A stretch of DNA of 64,000 nucleotides from Candidatus Enterococcus ferrettii. Lineage in GTDB: Bacteria; Bacillota; Bacilli; Lactobacillales; Enterococcaceae. Made by a program: the position numbers and the translations under genes. The stretch lies in contig NZ_JAFREL010000011.1 of NCBI RefSeq assembly GCF_017377655.1, positions 26,914 through 90,913 of the forward strand, given 5' to 3'. The notes beneath the pieces were generated by a model, which was given only the letters and a program-made list of their open reading frames with translations, was not told where the DNA came from and searched no databases. Of this stretch, positions 27,295 through 36,305 are shown piece by piece (the first letter of the stretch is position 1; each line of letters starts with the position of its first letter).

Positions 27295-28075
27295 TCACAA
27301 GGTCGTTTTAACTGACCAGCGGAAGTTTTCAGCAATTATGAAGTACGTGAGTATTTTGGCAGTCGTCATTTTTGCCTTTGCTTATTTAAAGGTGAATGTG
27401 ATCGAGGCTTTGCTGGCCTTTCCTAGTTTTTTGCACTTCTTTTTGACCAATTTCTTGCCGGCGAACTTTAGCCAGCTGCCTACCTATGTGCCTCTGATTA
27501 TTGAAACGATTCTTTTTGCGGTAGTGGGGACTTATTTTTCAGCAATTCTGGCCTTTGTCTTTGGCTTATTAATGTCAGAGCAAACCAATCCCTTTCGTTG
27601 GGTACGGATTGCGGTGCGGGTGTTCATTTCCTTTTTAAGAAATATCCCCGTGCTAGTCTGGGCATCGCTGCTGGTCTACATTTTTGGAATAGGCAATATG
27701 GTGGGGTTGCTGGCTTTGATTATTGCGACACTAGGTTTCTTGGCACGCTCCTATGCGGATTCGATTGATGAAATTGCCGGCAGTAAGCTGGAAGCATTGC
27801 GGGCTAGCGGAGCATCGTATGCACAGATTTTGTTTCATGGTCTGATTCCAGAGTTTATTCCTTCCTGGATTAACTGGACGTTATTCTCTTTTGAAATCAA
27901 TATTCGGGCATCATCGATTCTGGGGATGGTGGGAGCTGGCGGTATCGGGATCATGATTCAAACCAATATTCGGCTGTTCAAATACCATGAAGCACTGTCG
28001 CTGATTATTATTTTGGTGCTGATGGTTCTGGCAACGGAATTTGTCGTGAATCGTTTGCGGCGATTTGTGAGGTAG
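27281..28075 (+). CDS. phnE: Phosphonate-type ABC transporter permease (first)
   Basis: The 264-residue protein has about six membrane segments and the PhnE inner-membrane motif EALRASGASYAQILFHGLIPE (coupling helix contacting the ATPase), followed by FEINIRASSILGMVGAGGIG. It is preceded by a Lys-rich cytoplasmic start. It pairs with the second PhnE-like gene 9 bp downstream to form a heterodimeric channel. Confidence 0.92.
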   Translation: MEKSSHKVVLTDQRKFSAIMKYVSILAVVIFAFAYLKVNVIEALLAFPSFLHFFLTNFLPANFSQLPTYVPLIIETILFAVVGTYFSAILAFVFGLLMSEQTNPFRWVRIAVRVFISFLRNIPVLVWASLLVYIFGIGNMVGLLALIIATLGFLARSYADSIDEIAGSKLEALRASGASYAQILFHGLIPEFIPSWINWTLFSFEINIRASSILGMVGAGGIGIMIQTNIRLFKYHEALSLIIILVLMVLATEFVVNRLRRFVR

Positions 28076-28084
28076 GAGGAGCTT

Positions 28085-28870
28085 ATGGAAGCAAAAATAG
28101 CAGTATCCAGTAAACGAGAAAAGGTAACAACCCTTATCGTCGGACTGGGATTAATTAGTTTATTTGCAGCAAGTCTGTACTTCTTAAAGCTGGATGTTAA
28201 AACCTTTGTCAGCCGGTTTGAGTCAGCTGGAGAGGTAGTACCTAAATTCTTTGCCTTAGATTTTTCGGAGTTGGGAACAATCATTTCTGAATTGTTTGTT
28301 TCTCTATGTATGGCAGTGGCCGGTTTGGCTTTAGGTTTTGTTCTTTCCATTCCTTTGAGCTTTTTAGGTGCCAGCAACACAACACCCCATCCTCTGTTGG
28401 CAGGCTTGATCAAGGGGATTGTTGGAATTGTGCGGGCAGTCCCAGCATTAATCTGGATTTTGATTGTTGTAGCAAGCTTAGGTTTTGGGAACACCGCTGG
28501 AGTTGTCGGTCTGATTTTTCCAACGACTGGTTACTTAACCAAGTCATTTATCAGTTCCATTGAAGAGCAGGACCCGGCAATTATCGAAACGATGAAATCT
28601 ACCGGTGCCGGTTGGCTGCAGTTGATCACGGAAGGCTTACTGCCGGGCTTAACCAATCCGATTTTGTCTTGGACATCCATTCGACTAGAATCCAATATTG
28701 CGGAATCAATCTCTCTAGGGATGGTGGGTGCTGGTGGTATTGGGATGGTATTAACACGTGCGATCGGCAAATATGAGTACGCTAAAATCTCCACGATCAT
28801 AGTAGTCATCTTTGTGACCATGATTACCGTGGAACTGCTGATTGGACAAATTAAAAAAGCAATTAGATAG
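28085..28870 (+). CDS. phnE: Phosphonate-type ABC transporter permease (second)
   Basis: The 261-residue protein is homologous in layout to the preceding permease: about six membrane segments, the coupling motif ETMKSTGAGWLQLITEGLLPG and RLESNIAESISLGMVGAGGIG. AGGAGG precedes the ATG. Two different PhnE-like subunits behind one PhnC is a common arrangement in Firmicutes. Confidence 0.92.
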   Translation: MEAKIAVSSKREKVTTLIVGLGLISLFAASLYFLKLDVKTFVSRFESAGEVVPKFFALDFSELGTIISELFVSLCMAVAGLALGFVLSIPLSFLGASNTTPHPLLAGLIKGIVGIVRAVPALIWILIVVASLGFGNTAGVVGLIFPTTGYLTKSFISSIEEQDPAIIETMKSTGAGWLQLITEGLLPGLTNPILSWTSIRLESNIAESISLGMVGAGGIGMVLTRAIGKYEYAKISTIIVVIFVTMITVELLIGQIKKAIR

Positions 28871-28879
28871 GAGCAGCAT

Positions 28880-29605
28880 ATGATAAATTACACACGTTTG
28901 CCGTTAGAGGGCAGCTTTAATACTCGGGAGCTGGGAGGCTATCCTGTAAAAGAGGGCGCAACCCATTTCCAAAAATTTTTACGCAGTGACAGCTTGTCGG
29001 ACTTAACTCAGCAGGATGTAACCTTTTTAGAAAACTATGGTGTGCGAACTATTGTTGATTTACGCAGCGATAGGGAGGTGAGCGAGTCGCCCAATCCGCA
29101 CTCTCCGCTTATTCAGAATTTGCATATCCCTTTAGTGACTGGCAATGTTGCAGATGCTACTAAGGACATTACCAAAGAAATGAATTATTCCATGGGCAGC
29201 TTTTACGTGGATTGCTTAAAACGCTATCCTGAAAGCTTGGTAAAAATTTTTGAAGCGTTTGCCGAAAGCGAAGGCTGCATTCTGTTTCATTGCGCCGCTG
29301 GAAAAGACCGTACCGGAATTGTTGCGGCTTTTCTATTAGAATTAGCCGGTGTTTCGCAAGCGGATATTATCGCTAATTATCAAATTACCCATACTCACCT
29401 TCAGGCAAATCCAAGCTTTAAGCAGACACACGGAAGCTATCCGATTGAGATGTCCTACTCTTTGCCGAATTACATTGAAGAAGCCTTAGACTATTTGCAT
29501 TCGCATTTTGGAACAGCGGAAAATTATTTGCGCAGCTTTGGTGTATCACAAGCGATCTTGACTGAGTTGAAAGCTCGAATGGTCCTTAACGAAATCCTCG
29601 TTTAA
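28880..29605 (+). CDS. Tyrosine-phosphatase-like enzyme (Tyr_phosphatase3 type)
   Basis: The 241-residue cytosolic protein has the P-loop HCAAGKDRTG (C-x5-R) near residue 137, an N-terminal NTRELGGYPVKEGATHF block and FLRSDSLSDLTQQDV, all standard for the LipA/YbaL-like protein tyrosine phosphatase family. AGGAGCAGCAT precedes the ATG, 9 bp after phnE. The last place in a phosphonate-type import operon suggests it dephosphorylates an imported phospho-compound rather than, or as well as, proteins; that is inference. Confidence 0.88.
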   Translation: MINYTRLPLEGSFNTRELGGYPVKEGATHFQKFLRSDSLSDLTQQDVTFLENYGVRTIVDLRSDREVSESPNPHSPLIQNLHIPLVTGNVADATKDITKEMNYSMGSFYVDCLKRYPESLVKIFEAFAESEGCILFHCAAGKDRTGIVAAFLLELAGVSQADIIANYQITHTHLQANPSFKQTHGSYPIEMSYSLPNYIEEALDYLHSHFGTAENYLRSFGVSQAILTELKARMVLNEILV

Positions 29606-29612
29606 TCCTCTA

Positions 29613-29645
29613 ACGTATAATCAAGCGATTGGTTATGCGTTTTTT
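29613..29645 (+). terminator. Intrinsic terminator of the phn-like operon
   Basis: A 10-bp stem (29613-29622 with 29631-29640, two G-U pairs), an 8-nt loop and a run of six T begin 8 bp after the phosphatase stop. Confidence 0.8.
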
Positions 29646-29682
29646 GTATGAATTCCAGCTAAACAAGGCAACTTATTGCTGG

Positions 29683-30678
29683 CTATTTCCGCCGCCGCTT
29701 CTTCTTACCCAACGCCTTATTTATCTGATTTTGTTTCTTCCGCTCTTCTCTGGTAGGTGGATTACCAGCTGCTTTTCTTTTCAGCTGATTGAGATAGGCG
29801 GCAACACTTTCAGGATCATTCAATTCTTCGGAGGAATCGGCTTCTGGCAGCACGGGTTTGTTTTGTGGTAATTGTTTCTGGATTTTCTGACTGGTTTGAT
29901 TTTCTCGCTGCTTCGCTGTACCCGTTTTGGCTGCCTGAGCAACTTTTTTTGAGGACTCCGATAGTTCTTGCATATTGTCAGCTGGCGCTTGCTCTTCTGG
30001 TTGAGCCACAGCCTGTCCGATAGTGTTTACTCGTGGCAGATCATTGACTTTTGCTTGATGTTCATCGATTTCTTCCTGAGTACGACGGGCGATACTTGTA
30101 CGAAAAAGGCTGTAATTCACTTCAACCAATGACACAAAGCGGCGAACGCCATCCTTTTGGAGAATGGTTAAGGTACTTAACAACGACAAATACTCCTCAT
30201 GCTGTTGAGAGGTTAGATTTGGGTCAACATTGCTCGTGGTCCAGCTGTGTTTTTTGCCGTTCTCATCCATAAAGGTTGCAAGTAAACTAGCCTTGGTCTG
30301 CACCTCTCTTTCACCTGAATACAGCAAAGGAAACTTTTTAGTATATAAGCGAGCTTGCTCGGTAATTTTGGCACGTTCTTTAGGGGTTGGAAACAGGCGG
30401 GTCGTTACCTTCTGCCATTCATTATCAGTAAAATAAGGACGAAAATAGACACATAACTCCTTAACCTCTTGAAGATCAGAACCTTCCAGAAATAATTGGC
30501 AGATTAACTCTTTAGCTAAGAAAGAAAAATCTGTCGGCGACAATGAATTGCGAATTTGAACAAGAAGTGCGCACTGAATAAGGTAAGCGCTTTCATCATT
30601 TTCCGCAAAAAAGTCCCAGAACCGTTGTGCGAGCCCAGCGGGTTTCATCGTCATTAGTTGTCTATAGCCTAGTTTCAT
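29683..30678 (-). CDS. Uncharacterised protein with basic C-terminal tail
   Basis: I do not recognise this family. With the start at 30678 (GGGGATG about six bases upstream) it is 331 residues. The N-terminal 180 residues look helical and globular (PAGLAQRFWDFFAENDESAY, then FYFRP/TDNEWQKV-type segments). Residues about 205-290 are low-complexity, rich in Gln, Glu, Ala and Ser. The end is strongly basic (KKQNQINKALGKKKRRRK). There is no signal peptide or membrane segment. The basic tail hints at nucleic-acid or ribosome contact, which is a guess. It is convergent with the phosphatase gene. Confidence 0.75.
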   Translation of the reverse strand: MKLGYRQLMTMKPAGLAQRFWDFFAENDESAYLIQCALLVQIRNSLSPTDFSFLAKELICQLFLEGSDLQEVKELCVYFRPYFTDNEWQKVTTRLFPTPKERAKITEQARLYTKKFPLLYSGEREVQTKASLLATFMDENGKKHSWTTSNVDPNLTSQQHEEYLSLLSTLTILQKDGVRRFVSLVEVNYSLFRTSIARRTQEEIDEHQAKVNDLPRVNTIGQAVAQPEEQAPADNMQELSESSKKVAQAAKTGTAKQRENQTSQKIQKQLPQNKPVLPEADSSEELNDPESVAAYLNQLKRKAAGNPPTREERKKQNQINKALGKKKRRRK

Positions 30679-31147
30679 ACTTACATCCCCAATCTTCTTT
30701 GTAATTCGTTTACAATTATAAAACAACTGATTTGTAATAATCAAGTAAAACTTTTATCTAATTTGATTTTTTTGAAAATGCTTGTTGAATATAATTAAAT
30801 CCATATCGTTTCAGTGATATTTATACCAAAAAACAGAAAAACGGGGGGTGGTTGTAAATAACGGGATGATAGGAGATTTCAGGAGTCGATTATCTTTTTT
30901 CTTTGTTTTTTTATAAATTTTTTTGATAAAACTCGAAATGGAAGAATGTTTTTTTATTTGGTTCCTTTTAAGAAAAGAAGTAAATAGTCTCTGTTTGGAT
31001 AAAAATGAACTGCAGAGAATTCTTAGGTGAAATCCTAGAAGTAAATACACCGGATTGTGGGGGATTTCTCTGGAATTTTAACAGGCAACCAACAGTTGCG
31101 TGCCTATTTGACGGGATTTGGTACACTAATAGTAGGAGGTGACCAAG
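30679..31147. other. 469-bp AT-rich intergenic region, no supported gene
   Basis: Long A/T tracts dominate. Small hairpins are visible at 31023-31042 (TTCTTAGG/CCTAGAA) and at 31085-31099 (GCAAC/GTTGC). An extended -10 TGGTACACT (31119-31127) probably serves the regulator downstream. The short open frames here lack ribosome sites. Confidence 0.6.
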
Positions 31148-31927
31148 ATGCAAATCAATCAATTATTAAAAATGCGGCGTCTAGAAGCAAATTGGACTCA
31201 GCAAGAATTAGCCGATCAATTATATCTATCACGCCAAGCGGTTGCCAAGTGGGAAAATGGCGAAGCCGTTCCTAGTATCGATAATCTCATCTTATTGAGT
31301 GATCTTTACAATGTTTCATTAGATGAGCTGGTTCAGGGCAGTCCCTTTTTCAAAAAGCCCTATGTAGTAGGCAAAGGAATGTTTAAAGTAAGTCCCGGAA
31401 AGTTTTGGTTTATCTGGCTGATATTTTTCATGATGCTGCCGCTTTTAGGAATTTCACTTTGGATTTCTATCGTAATAATCGTCTTAATTGCATTGATCAC
31501 CTTAGCAAATCTACCAGCATTGGTGGATGATTATTGGGTGATTCATCAGCAGAGGATCACGTTAGAGAACTTTTCCGACAATCCGTTTAAATTGGTCCTG
31601 CAATTAATCAAAAAAAAGAGTAACCAAACAAGCTTAACCTATGAAATGATTGAATCGGTAGACATTGCTTACATCATACGGGAGCGCTACTCACCGTTTG
31701 ATCTAAATAAGGATCCTTTTTACTTATCAGTACTAACAAAGGCACAGGAAAAATATTCATTGGATCTGCCAGCAAATGCACAGGATTTTTTACCGCAATT
31801 TCTCGCTTTCCTAGAAAGAAAAGGAGTACCTGTCAAAGATTCGGATCAAATTCTGCCACAACTGATTCAAGGGAATTCGATCTACGAGTACATGCATCAG
31901 CAAGAGCAAAAAGAGGAATCGCAGTGA
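31148..31927 (+). CDS. XRE-family regulator with membrane-spanning C-terminal half
   Basis: The 259-residue product starts with a Cro/CI-type helix-turn-helix (about 5-60; WTQQELADQLYLSRQAVAKW), then a linker, two adjacent membrane segments (about 85-125) and a cytoplasmic tail of about 130 residues. ATG 31148 lies six bases after a perfect AGGAGGTGA, which overlaps an upstream in-frame GTG and excludes it. Membrane-bound HTH regulators like this usually sense envelope or small-molecule state. The stop codon sits in the loop of a terminator hairpin shared with the convergent permease. Confidence 0.85.
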   Translation: MQINQLLKMRRLEANWTQQELADQLYLSRQAVAKWENGEAVPSIDNLILLSDLYNVSLDELVQGSPFFKKPYVVGKGMFKVSPGKFWFIWLIFFMMLPLLGISLWISIVIIVLIALITLANLPALVDDYWVIHQQRITLENFSDNPFKLVLQLIKKKSNQTSLTYEMIESVDIAYIIRERYSPFDLNKDPFYLSVLTKAQEKYSLDLPANAQDFLPQFLAFLERKGVPVKDSDQILPQLIQGNSIYEYMHQQEQKEESQ

Positions 31928-31942
31928 GCGATTCCTCTTTTT
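31908..31942. terminator. Bidirectional terminator overlapping the regulator's 3' end
   Basis: A perfect 15-bp stem (31908-31922 with 31928-31942) has a 5-nt loop that holds the TGA stop of the regulator. The A5/T5 base provides U-tracts in both directions. The convergent permease stop follows immediately. Confidence 0.85.
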
Positions 31943-33472
31943 CTATGCAATTTGTTTTCGTTCAAAGCGCTGATAAATCCAGCTGGCTAGTCCGCCGAAT
32001 ATTAGTGGACCGACAATTAAAGTTAAGAAATTCAGATAATTCCCTACCTTCAATGGTTCATAGACCTGAAAAGCAATGGCTAAAAAGATACAGGCACAAA
32101 CACTGAAGGAAAGAGTATAATTGATCTTCTTTCGCCGAATCAGCAGCTCGTCAGGTTGAACCATGCCCTTTTGCAGAAAGAAGGGAAAGCTCATAGCAAC
32201 GATAAAGTAAGGCAGTGCCCGAGAGACATTCGTCATGTATGTTAGCTGATTAAACAAATCAGCCACAAAGGAATGGTTCATTGAAAGAACCGAAATACAT
32301 ACAGCCAACAGCAGCGACTGAACCCATAAAGCTTTCGCAGGCATCTGCTGCTTGTTTAAACGTGTCAATTTTTGCGGCCAAAGCTCCTTGGGTGTACCTT
32401 GAATCAAGCTTTTCAGCGGACCATAAATAATTGATGACAGCAGGCTGATATAAGAAACAAACATAGTAAAGGCTGTATACCGAATATAAAGTTGATACAA
32501 CAGCTGACTTTGATTGCTGTTCAACTGCAAAGCCTCACCTAAAGAATGAGCTGTACTCCCAATCAAACCATACATCAGATTACCTAAATGCATTTGGTCG
32601 CCGCTCCTCAGCTGCTCCAAATTAGCTGCAGCGCTCCATAAGATAATTCCACCAAAATACAGTAAAAAGATCAGACCAGCACTGTAAACAATCGCTTTAG
32701 GAAAACGAGTTCGGCTTTTTTTCGTGCGATCAGCCAAGCTGGCAACGGTGTCCAAACCGCCAAATGCAGTGATTGAAAAGATAAAAAAAGGCAGCTGGGA
32801 TAAAAAATGTTCATTGGTTCCCGCAAAAAAGCTAGGAGTATGCAGGCTTTGCGAAATATTTGCCGCTACCTGATTTGGTTGCAGCAAAATCAACGTCAGA
32901 TTGCTGCATAAGGACAACAAAAGCAAGCCAATCATGGCATAACTGCTAAGCTTCAGAAAGGATAAAATCGTCTGAAAGCCGCGATTAATTAAGCTTGTTA
33001 ATAGAAAGACTGCTAAAACTGCAAAGAAGGCCAACCATATTCGCGGCGGCAATCCCAGCCAGTCGATTTTTCCAGTCAAGTCCTGACCAAAAAGTAAAAG
33101 AGACAACGGAATCAGCAGTTTCATAAATAAGCTGATCATCCAGATAAAATAGCTGCAGTACCATAAAAAGGCGGTAACAAAAGCCGCTTTGGGCGAGAGA
33201 GAATCCTTCAGCCAATCATAGATCGATCCAGAGCGCTGCGCGTATTTTTTTGTATATTGTGCAACAATTAAGGCATAAGGAATAAAGTAGCAGGCAGCGC
33301 TAATAAAAAACCAGATTAGTGAACGGCTTCCTAACATAAAGAAGGCTGTTGTCATACTAGAGAAGGAATAAACCGTTGTTGTAATAATCAAAATCAAGTT
33401 TGACAGGGAAACATTCTTCTGCAATTTTTCACGCACCTTTCTTAAACTTCTGGTATGATGATACTGAATCAT
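31943..33472 (-). CDS. yjeM: APC-superfamily amino acid permease, YjeM-like
   Basis: The 509-residue protein has 12-13 membrane segments. The first half resembles E. coli YjeM (glutamate/GABA-type antiporter group): SLSNLILIITTTVYSF, then FFISAACYFIPYALIVAQYT, GSIYDWLKDSLSPKAAFVTA and YFIWMISLFMKL, with FFIFSITAFGGLDTVASLAD in the middle. Substrate not determinable. Start ATG 33472 has only a weak GAGGC upstream; an internal GTG near 33435 is possible. It is divergent from the nre-like operon and convergent with the XRE regulator. Confidence 0.8.
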   Translation of the reverse strand: MIQYHHTRSLRKVREKLQKNVSLSNLILIITTTVYSFSSMTTAFFMLGSRSLIWFFISAACYFIPYALIVAQYTKKYAQRSGSIYDWLKDSLSPKAAFVTAFLWYCSYFIWMISLFMKLLIPLSLLLFGQDLTGKIDWLGLPPRIWLAFFAVLAVFLLTSLINRGFQTILSFLKLSSYAMIGLLLLSLCSNLTLILLQPNQVAANISQSLHTPSFFAGTNEHFLSQLPFFIFSITAFGGLDTVASLADRTKKSRTRFPKAIVYSAGLIFLLYFGGIILWSAAANLEQLRSGDQMHLGNLMYGLIGSTAHSLGEALQLNSNQSQLLYQLYIRYTAFTMFVSYISLLSSIIYGPLKSLIQGTPKELWPQKLTRLNKQQMPAKALWVQSLLLAVCISVLSMNHSFVADLFNQLTYMTNVSRALPYFIVAMSFPFFLQKGMVQPDELLIRRKKINYTLSFSVCACIFLAIAFQVYEPLKVGNYLNFLTLIVGPLIFGGLASWIYQRFERKQIA

Positions 33473-33542
33473 TGCCTCTATAATAGTGAAATGAATAACA
33501 AACTACAAGTGGTTAAAGAAAATATAGGGAATTGGAGTAGTT

Positions 33543-33974
33543 ATGATGGAGTCACTCAAAGAATGGGTAACAGCTTATCGTGAAAAGTGGGGATGTGACT
33601 TCCTTGGGATCGCCATGAATGCAGCAGCAGAAGATGCTCCGAAGGAAATACGCTGGGTGCAGGTTGCCGGAAATCGCAGTGAAGCCTACAAAAATATTCG
33701 TTTGCAGGTTGGTCGAGGAATTGCAGGGATGGTTTGGAAAACGGCCCGAACCCAGCTGGATGAACACATTTTTCAGCAGCCGGATAAGCTGGTGGAGTAT
33801 CCGATCGCCCGAACAGAAAAGCTGCAGACGGCTTTAGCTGTACCCGTTATGCATCATAGCGAGGTAGAAGCTGTTTTAATGAGCGGGTATCGAACGGACC
33901 ACTCATTTTCTTTTGTTGAAAGACAACAACTGGAAACGGCCGCCGCAGAACTTAGCCAACGATTAAGGAAGTGA
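33543..33974 (+). CDS. nreA: GAF-domain protein, NreA-like nitrate sensor
   Basis: The 143-residue protein is a single GAF domain: IRLQVGRGIAGMVWKTARTQ in the middle and a late ALAVPVMHHSEVEAVLMSGY strand pair. Staphylococcal NreA is a stand-alone GAF protein that binds nitrate and modulates the NreB kinase. Size, gene order and the following kinase/regulator pair fit. GGAG lies about seven bases before the double ATG (33543/33546). Its stop lies within the ribosome site of the kinase gene. The nitrate role is by homology of context. Confidence 0.75.
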   Translation: MMESLKEWVTAYREKWGCDFLGIAMNAAAEDAPKEIRWVQVAGNRSEAYKNIRLQVGRGIAGMVWKTARTQLDEHIFQQPDKLVEYPIARTEKLQTALAVPVMHHSEVEAVLMSGYRTDHSFSFVERQQLETAAAELSQRLRK

Positions 33975-33981
33975 AAACCGA

Positions 33982-34959
33982 TTGCTTCAGCTAAATGAAA
34001 CACTATTTAACCATATCCAAGAAGCGATTTGGCTGGTGGATAAGAGCGACCAGCTGATTGCCAAAACGCAAAAAGCTCAGGAAATTGAAACCAGCTACCA
34101 GTTTAAACTGCAATCTGTGCTGGAAATCAGTCGGGGACAGGGCTGTGCCTTGCATAGTACTAAAGATGAATGCTTAAACTGTCCGTTGGAAGGCAATGTT
34201 TCGCCGGCAGGCTTTCCTTTTGTCTTGTTGACTAAAAGCGGCAGGTCAGAGGAGTTTTGGGGCAGGGTGGACAGTACCGATGGACAACTAGTGCTGCAGG
34301 TTCAGAACCGGCCTGCTGACCAGAAGAAAGGCTCCTTGTTTGAATACTTAAACAATGTTCGTGAGCTAGAACGGAAGAAAATTGCCCAAAACCTGCACGA
34401 TGGAATAGCTCAAAGCGTTTATAGCTTAATGTTGGAGACCCGAGGATTAAAATGGGCTGTTGACGAGGAAAAGCCGCAAAAAATGAAAGCCCTGGATCGA
34501 CATTTTTCCGAGGTGTTGAATGAAATCAAGCATTTGGCTGGCGATCTTCGGCCAATGACGATTGATGAATTTGGCTTAATTCAAGCCCTGGAGCAGTTCA
34601 TTGAACGCACGACTGAAATGACAGGTTTCGACATTGATCTAACAGTTAGTGGAAATAAGCAGCCGCTGACCGAGCCTGTTCGAATAGCTATCTACCGAAT
34701 TATTCAAGAAGCGGTTTCCAACGCCATGAAGTATTCAGGGGAGAATATGATTTACTTAACGTTAGACTTTGCAAAACATCAGCTAACGGTCCGAATCCAG
34801 GATGAGGGGGCAGGCTTCGATATGGCTCAGCAGGAGAGCGGTTTTGGACTAGTGAATATGCAGGAACGAGCATATTCGATCGGCAGCAATCTGGTCATTC
34901 ATTCCCAACCCAATCAGGGAACAGTTATTCAGATGCAGGTACCGCTGAAGGAGGGGTAG
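33982..34959 (+). CDS. nreB: Cytosolic sensor histidine kinase, NreB-like, with three cysteines
   Basis: The 325-residue kinase has no membrane segments. An N-terminal PAS-like part (about 1-110) carries Cys55, Cys64 and Cys67 (GQGCALHST and DECLNCP); these are the only cysteines. The HisKA_3 dimerisation helix holds His139 in IAQNLHDGIAQSVYSL, and the HATPase_c domain has AVSNAMKYS, DEGAGFD and GFGLVNMQERA. Staphylococcal NreB uses four cysteines to hold an oxygen-labile [4Fe-4S] cluster; here the set is reduced, with His58 nearby. Start TTG 33982 follows AAGGAAGTGA. Confidence 0.85.
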   Translation: MLQLNETLFNHIQEAIWLVDKSDQLIAKTQKAQEIETSYQFKLQSVLEISRGQGCALHSTKDECLNCPLEGNVSPAGFPFVLLTKSGRSEEFWGRVDSTDGQLVLQVQNRPADQKKGSLFEYLNNVRELERKKIAQNLHDGIAQSVYSLMLETRGLKWAVDEEKPQKMKALDRHFSEVLNEIKHLAGDLRPMTIDEFGLIQALEQFIERTTEMTGFDIDLTVSGNKQPLTEPVRIAIYRIIQEAVSNAMKYSGENMIYLTLDFAKHQLTVRIQDEGAGFDMAQQESGFGLVNMQERAYSIGSNLVIHSQPNQGTVIQMQVPLKEG

Positions 34960-34965
34960 AAAACG

Positions 34966-35598
34966 ATGAGGATTTTAATCGCAGATGATCACGCCATGAT
35001 CCGCAATGCGCTGGCCTTTTTGATCAATGCGCAGCCGGATATGGAAGTAGTTGCCGATGCTGCTGACGGCCATGAAGTGTTTATGACCGTTGAAAGCAAT
35101 GAAATAGATGTAGTTTTAATTGATATTAGTATGCCTCCGGGGGAAAATGGACTGCTGACTACAAAGCGTTTGAAGGAGTCCTTTCCCGATGTGAAGGTGA
35201 TTGTTTTGACCATGCACGATGAGCGCTCCTATGTAAGGGAAGCATTAGAGGCTCAGGCGGACGGCTTTCTATTAAAAACGGCTAATGATGAAACGTTAAT
35301 TGAAACGATTCGTGCAGTTTTTCAAGGGGAACGGTATTATGATGGTTATACGGAGCAAGCCCTGAGTGAAATTGCCTTAGAAAAGGAAGATCCGCTGTAT
35401 GGCAGTCTATCCAAGCGGGAAAAAGAGATCCTGCCGCTGGTAGCTTTAGGTTATAACAACAAACAAATTGCCGAACGCTTATTTATTTCGGTGAAGACAG
35501 TCGAGGTCCACAAGGCCAATGTTCGCAAGAAGCTGCAACTGGAGAGCTATGCGAGCTTGCTTCAGTACAGCTTGAGACATCACTTAATTGATTTTTAG
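34966..35598 (+). CDS. nreC: NarL/LuxR-family response regulator, NreC-like
   Basis: The 210-residue regulator has a receiver (IADDHAMI, phospho-acceptor Asp53 in LIDISMPP, Lys in FLLKTA) and a LuxR-type helix-turn-helix (LSKREKEILPLVALGYNNKQ, then KTVEVHKANVRKKL). It follows its kinase by 6 bp with AAGGAGGGG before the ATG. By analogy with staphylococcal NreC it should activate nitrite/nitrate genes under low oxygen; a fitting palindrome lies before nirB. Confidence 0.9.
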   Translation: MRILIADDHAMIRNALAFLINAQPDMEVVADAADGHEVFMTVESNEIDVVLIDISMPPGENGLLTTKRLKESFPDVKVIVLTMHDERSYVREALEAQADGFLLKTANDETLIETIRAVFQGERYYDGYTEQALSEIALEKEDPLYGSLSKREKEILPLVALGYNNKQIAERLFISVKTVEVHKANVRKKLQLESYASLLQYSLRHHLIDF

Positions 35599-35609
35599 GA
35601 GGAGCAGCC

Positions 35610-36305
35610 ATGAAGGGAATTGTATTTGTGTTGCATGGACGAAAAAATAAGCTTTCAACGGCTAATTTGGCTTTAATCGAAAAGATAGGCCCCCGCTTAA
35701 CCTGTCCCTATGAAATTGGATTACTAGAGGGGGAGCAACAAACATTGGAGAATGCGATTCAATCTTTGCTGGCAAAACAGGTAGAAGAGATTATCTTTTT
35801 GCCGGTATTGCTGTTTCCAGCAACCCATGCGAAAGAAGATTTGCCGCAACGAGCAGCAAGGCAGCTAGAAGGAAAACGGACTTACCGCATTTTAGCTACC
35901 TTGGGAACTACTCAATCCGTCAATGATTACCTCATTCAGCAGGTAAAGCTATCTGCTCTGACTGGCGAGGTTCTCTTGATTGCTCATGGAACTCCTCATT
36001 ATGAGGAGCCTTATTTGGAATTACAACAGCTGGCGGAAAAAGTTTCTCAGGCGACTGGCAAAGCGGTTTATCCAGCGCATTACCACGGGGAACACACGTA
36101 CCAGGAAGTCCTTTTGCAACATTCAGAGCCTTTGATTATCCAGCGTTTATTTTTAACAGAAGGCTATTTAGCGAAGAAAATCAAAGATGAAATTCTGCAG
36201 GACCGAGGTTCGATTGATGATTTGCTGCCAACCTTGCAGGATCAGCCAGCTTTAGAAGCGGCAATTGTTGAACGATTAGAGGAAGTCGCATGTATCCAAT
36301 CCTGA
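35610..36305 (+). CDS. sirB: Sirohydrochlorin ferrochelatase (CbiX/SirB type)
   Basis: The 231-residue protein has two halves with the class II chelatase pattern: FVLHGRKNKLS at the start and LIAHGTPHYEEPY in the middle (metal-binding His), and PVLLFPATHAKEDLP. It inserts Fe2+ into sirohydrochlorin, the final step to siroheme, the cofactor of NirB downstream. A cobalt role (CbiX) cannot be excluded from sequence. It follows nreC by 11 bp and overlaps sirC by 16 bp. Confidence 0.85.
   Translation: MKGIVFVLHGRKNKLSTANLALIEKIGPRLTCPYEIGLLEGEQQTLENAIQSLLAKQVEEIIFLPVLLFPATHAKEDLPQRAARQLEGKRTYRILATLGTTQSVNDYLIQQVKLSALTGEVLLIAHGTPHYEEPYLELQQLAEKVSQATGKAVYPAHYHGEHTYQEVLLQHSEPLIIQRLFLTEGYLAKKIKDEILQDRGSIDDLLPTLQDQPALEAAIVERLEEVACIQS

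Noticed and set aside
27958..28494. 178-codon open frame antisense to the two PhnE genes
   Set aside because: It spans the junction of two well-supported permeases and shows no recognisable domain.
30811..31162. Small minus-strand frames in the 30.7-31.1 kb gap
   Set aside because: Low-complexity Lys/Phe-rich translations of A/T tracts, without ribosome sites.
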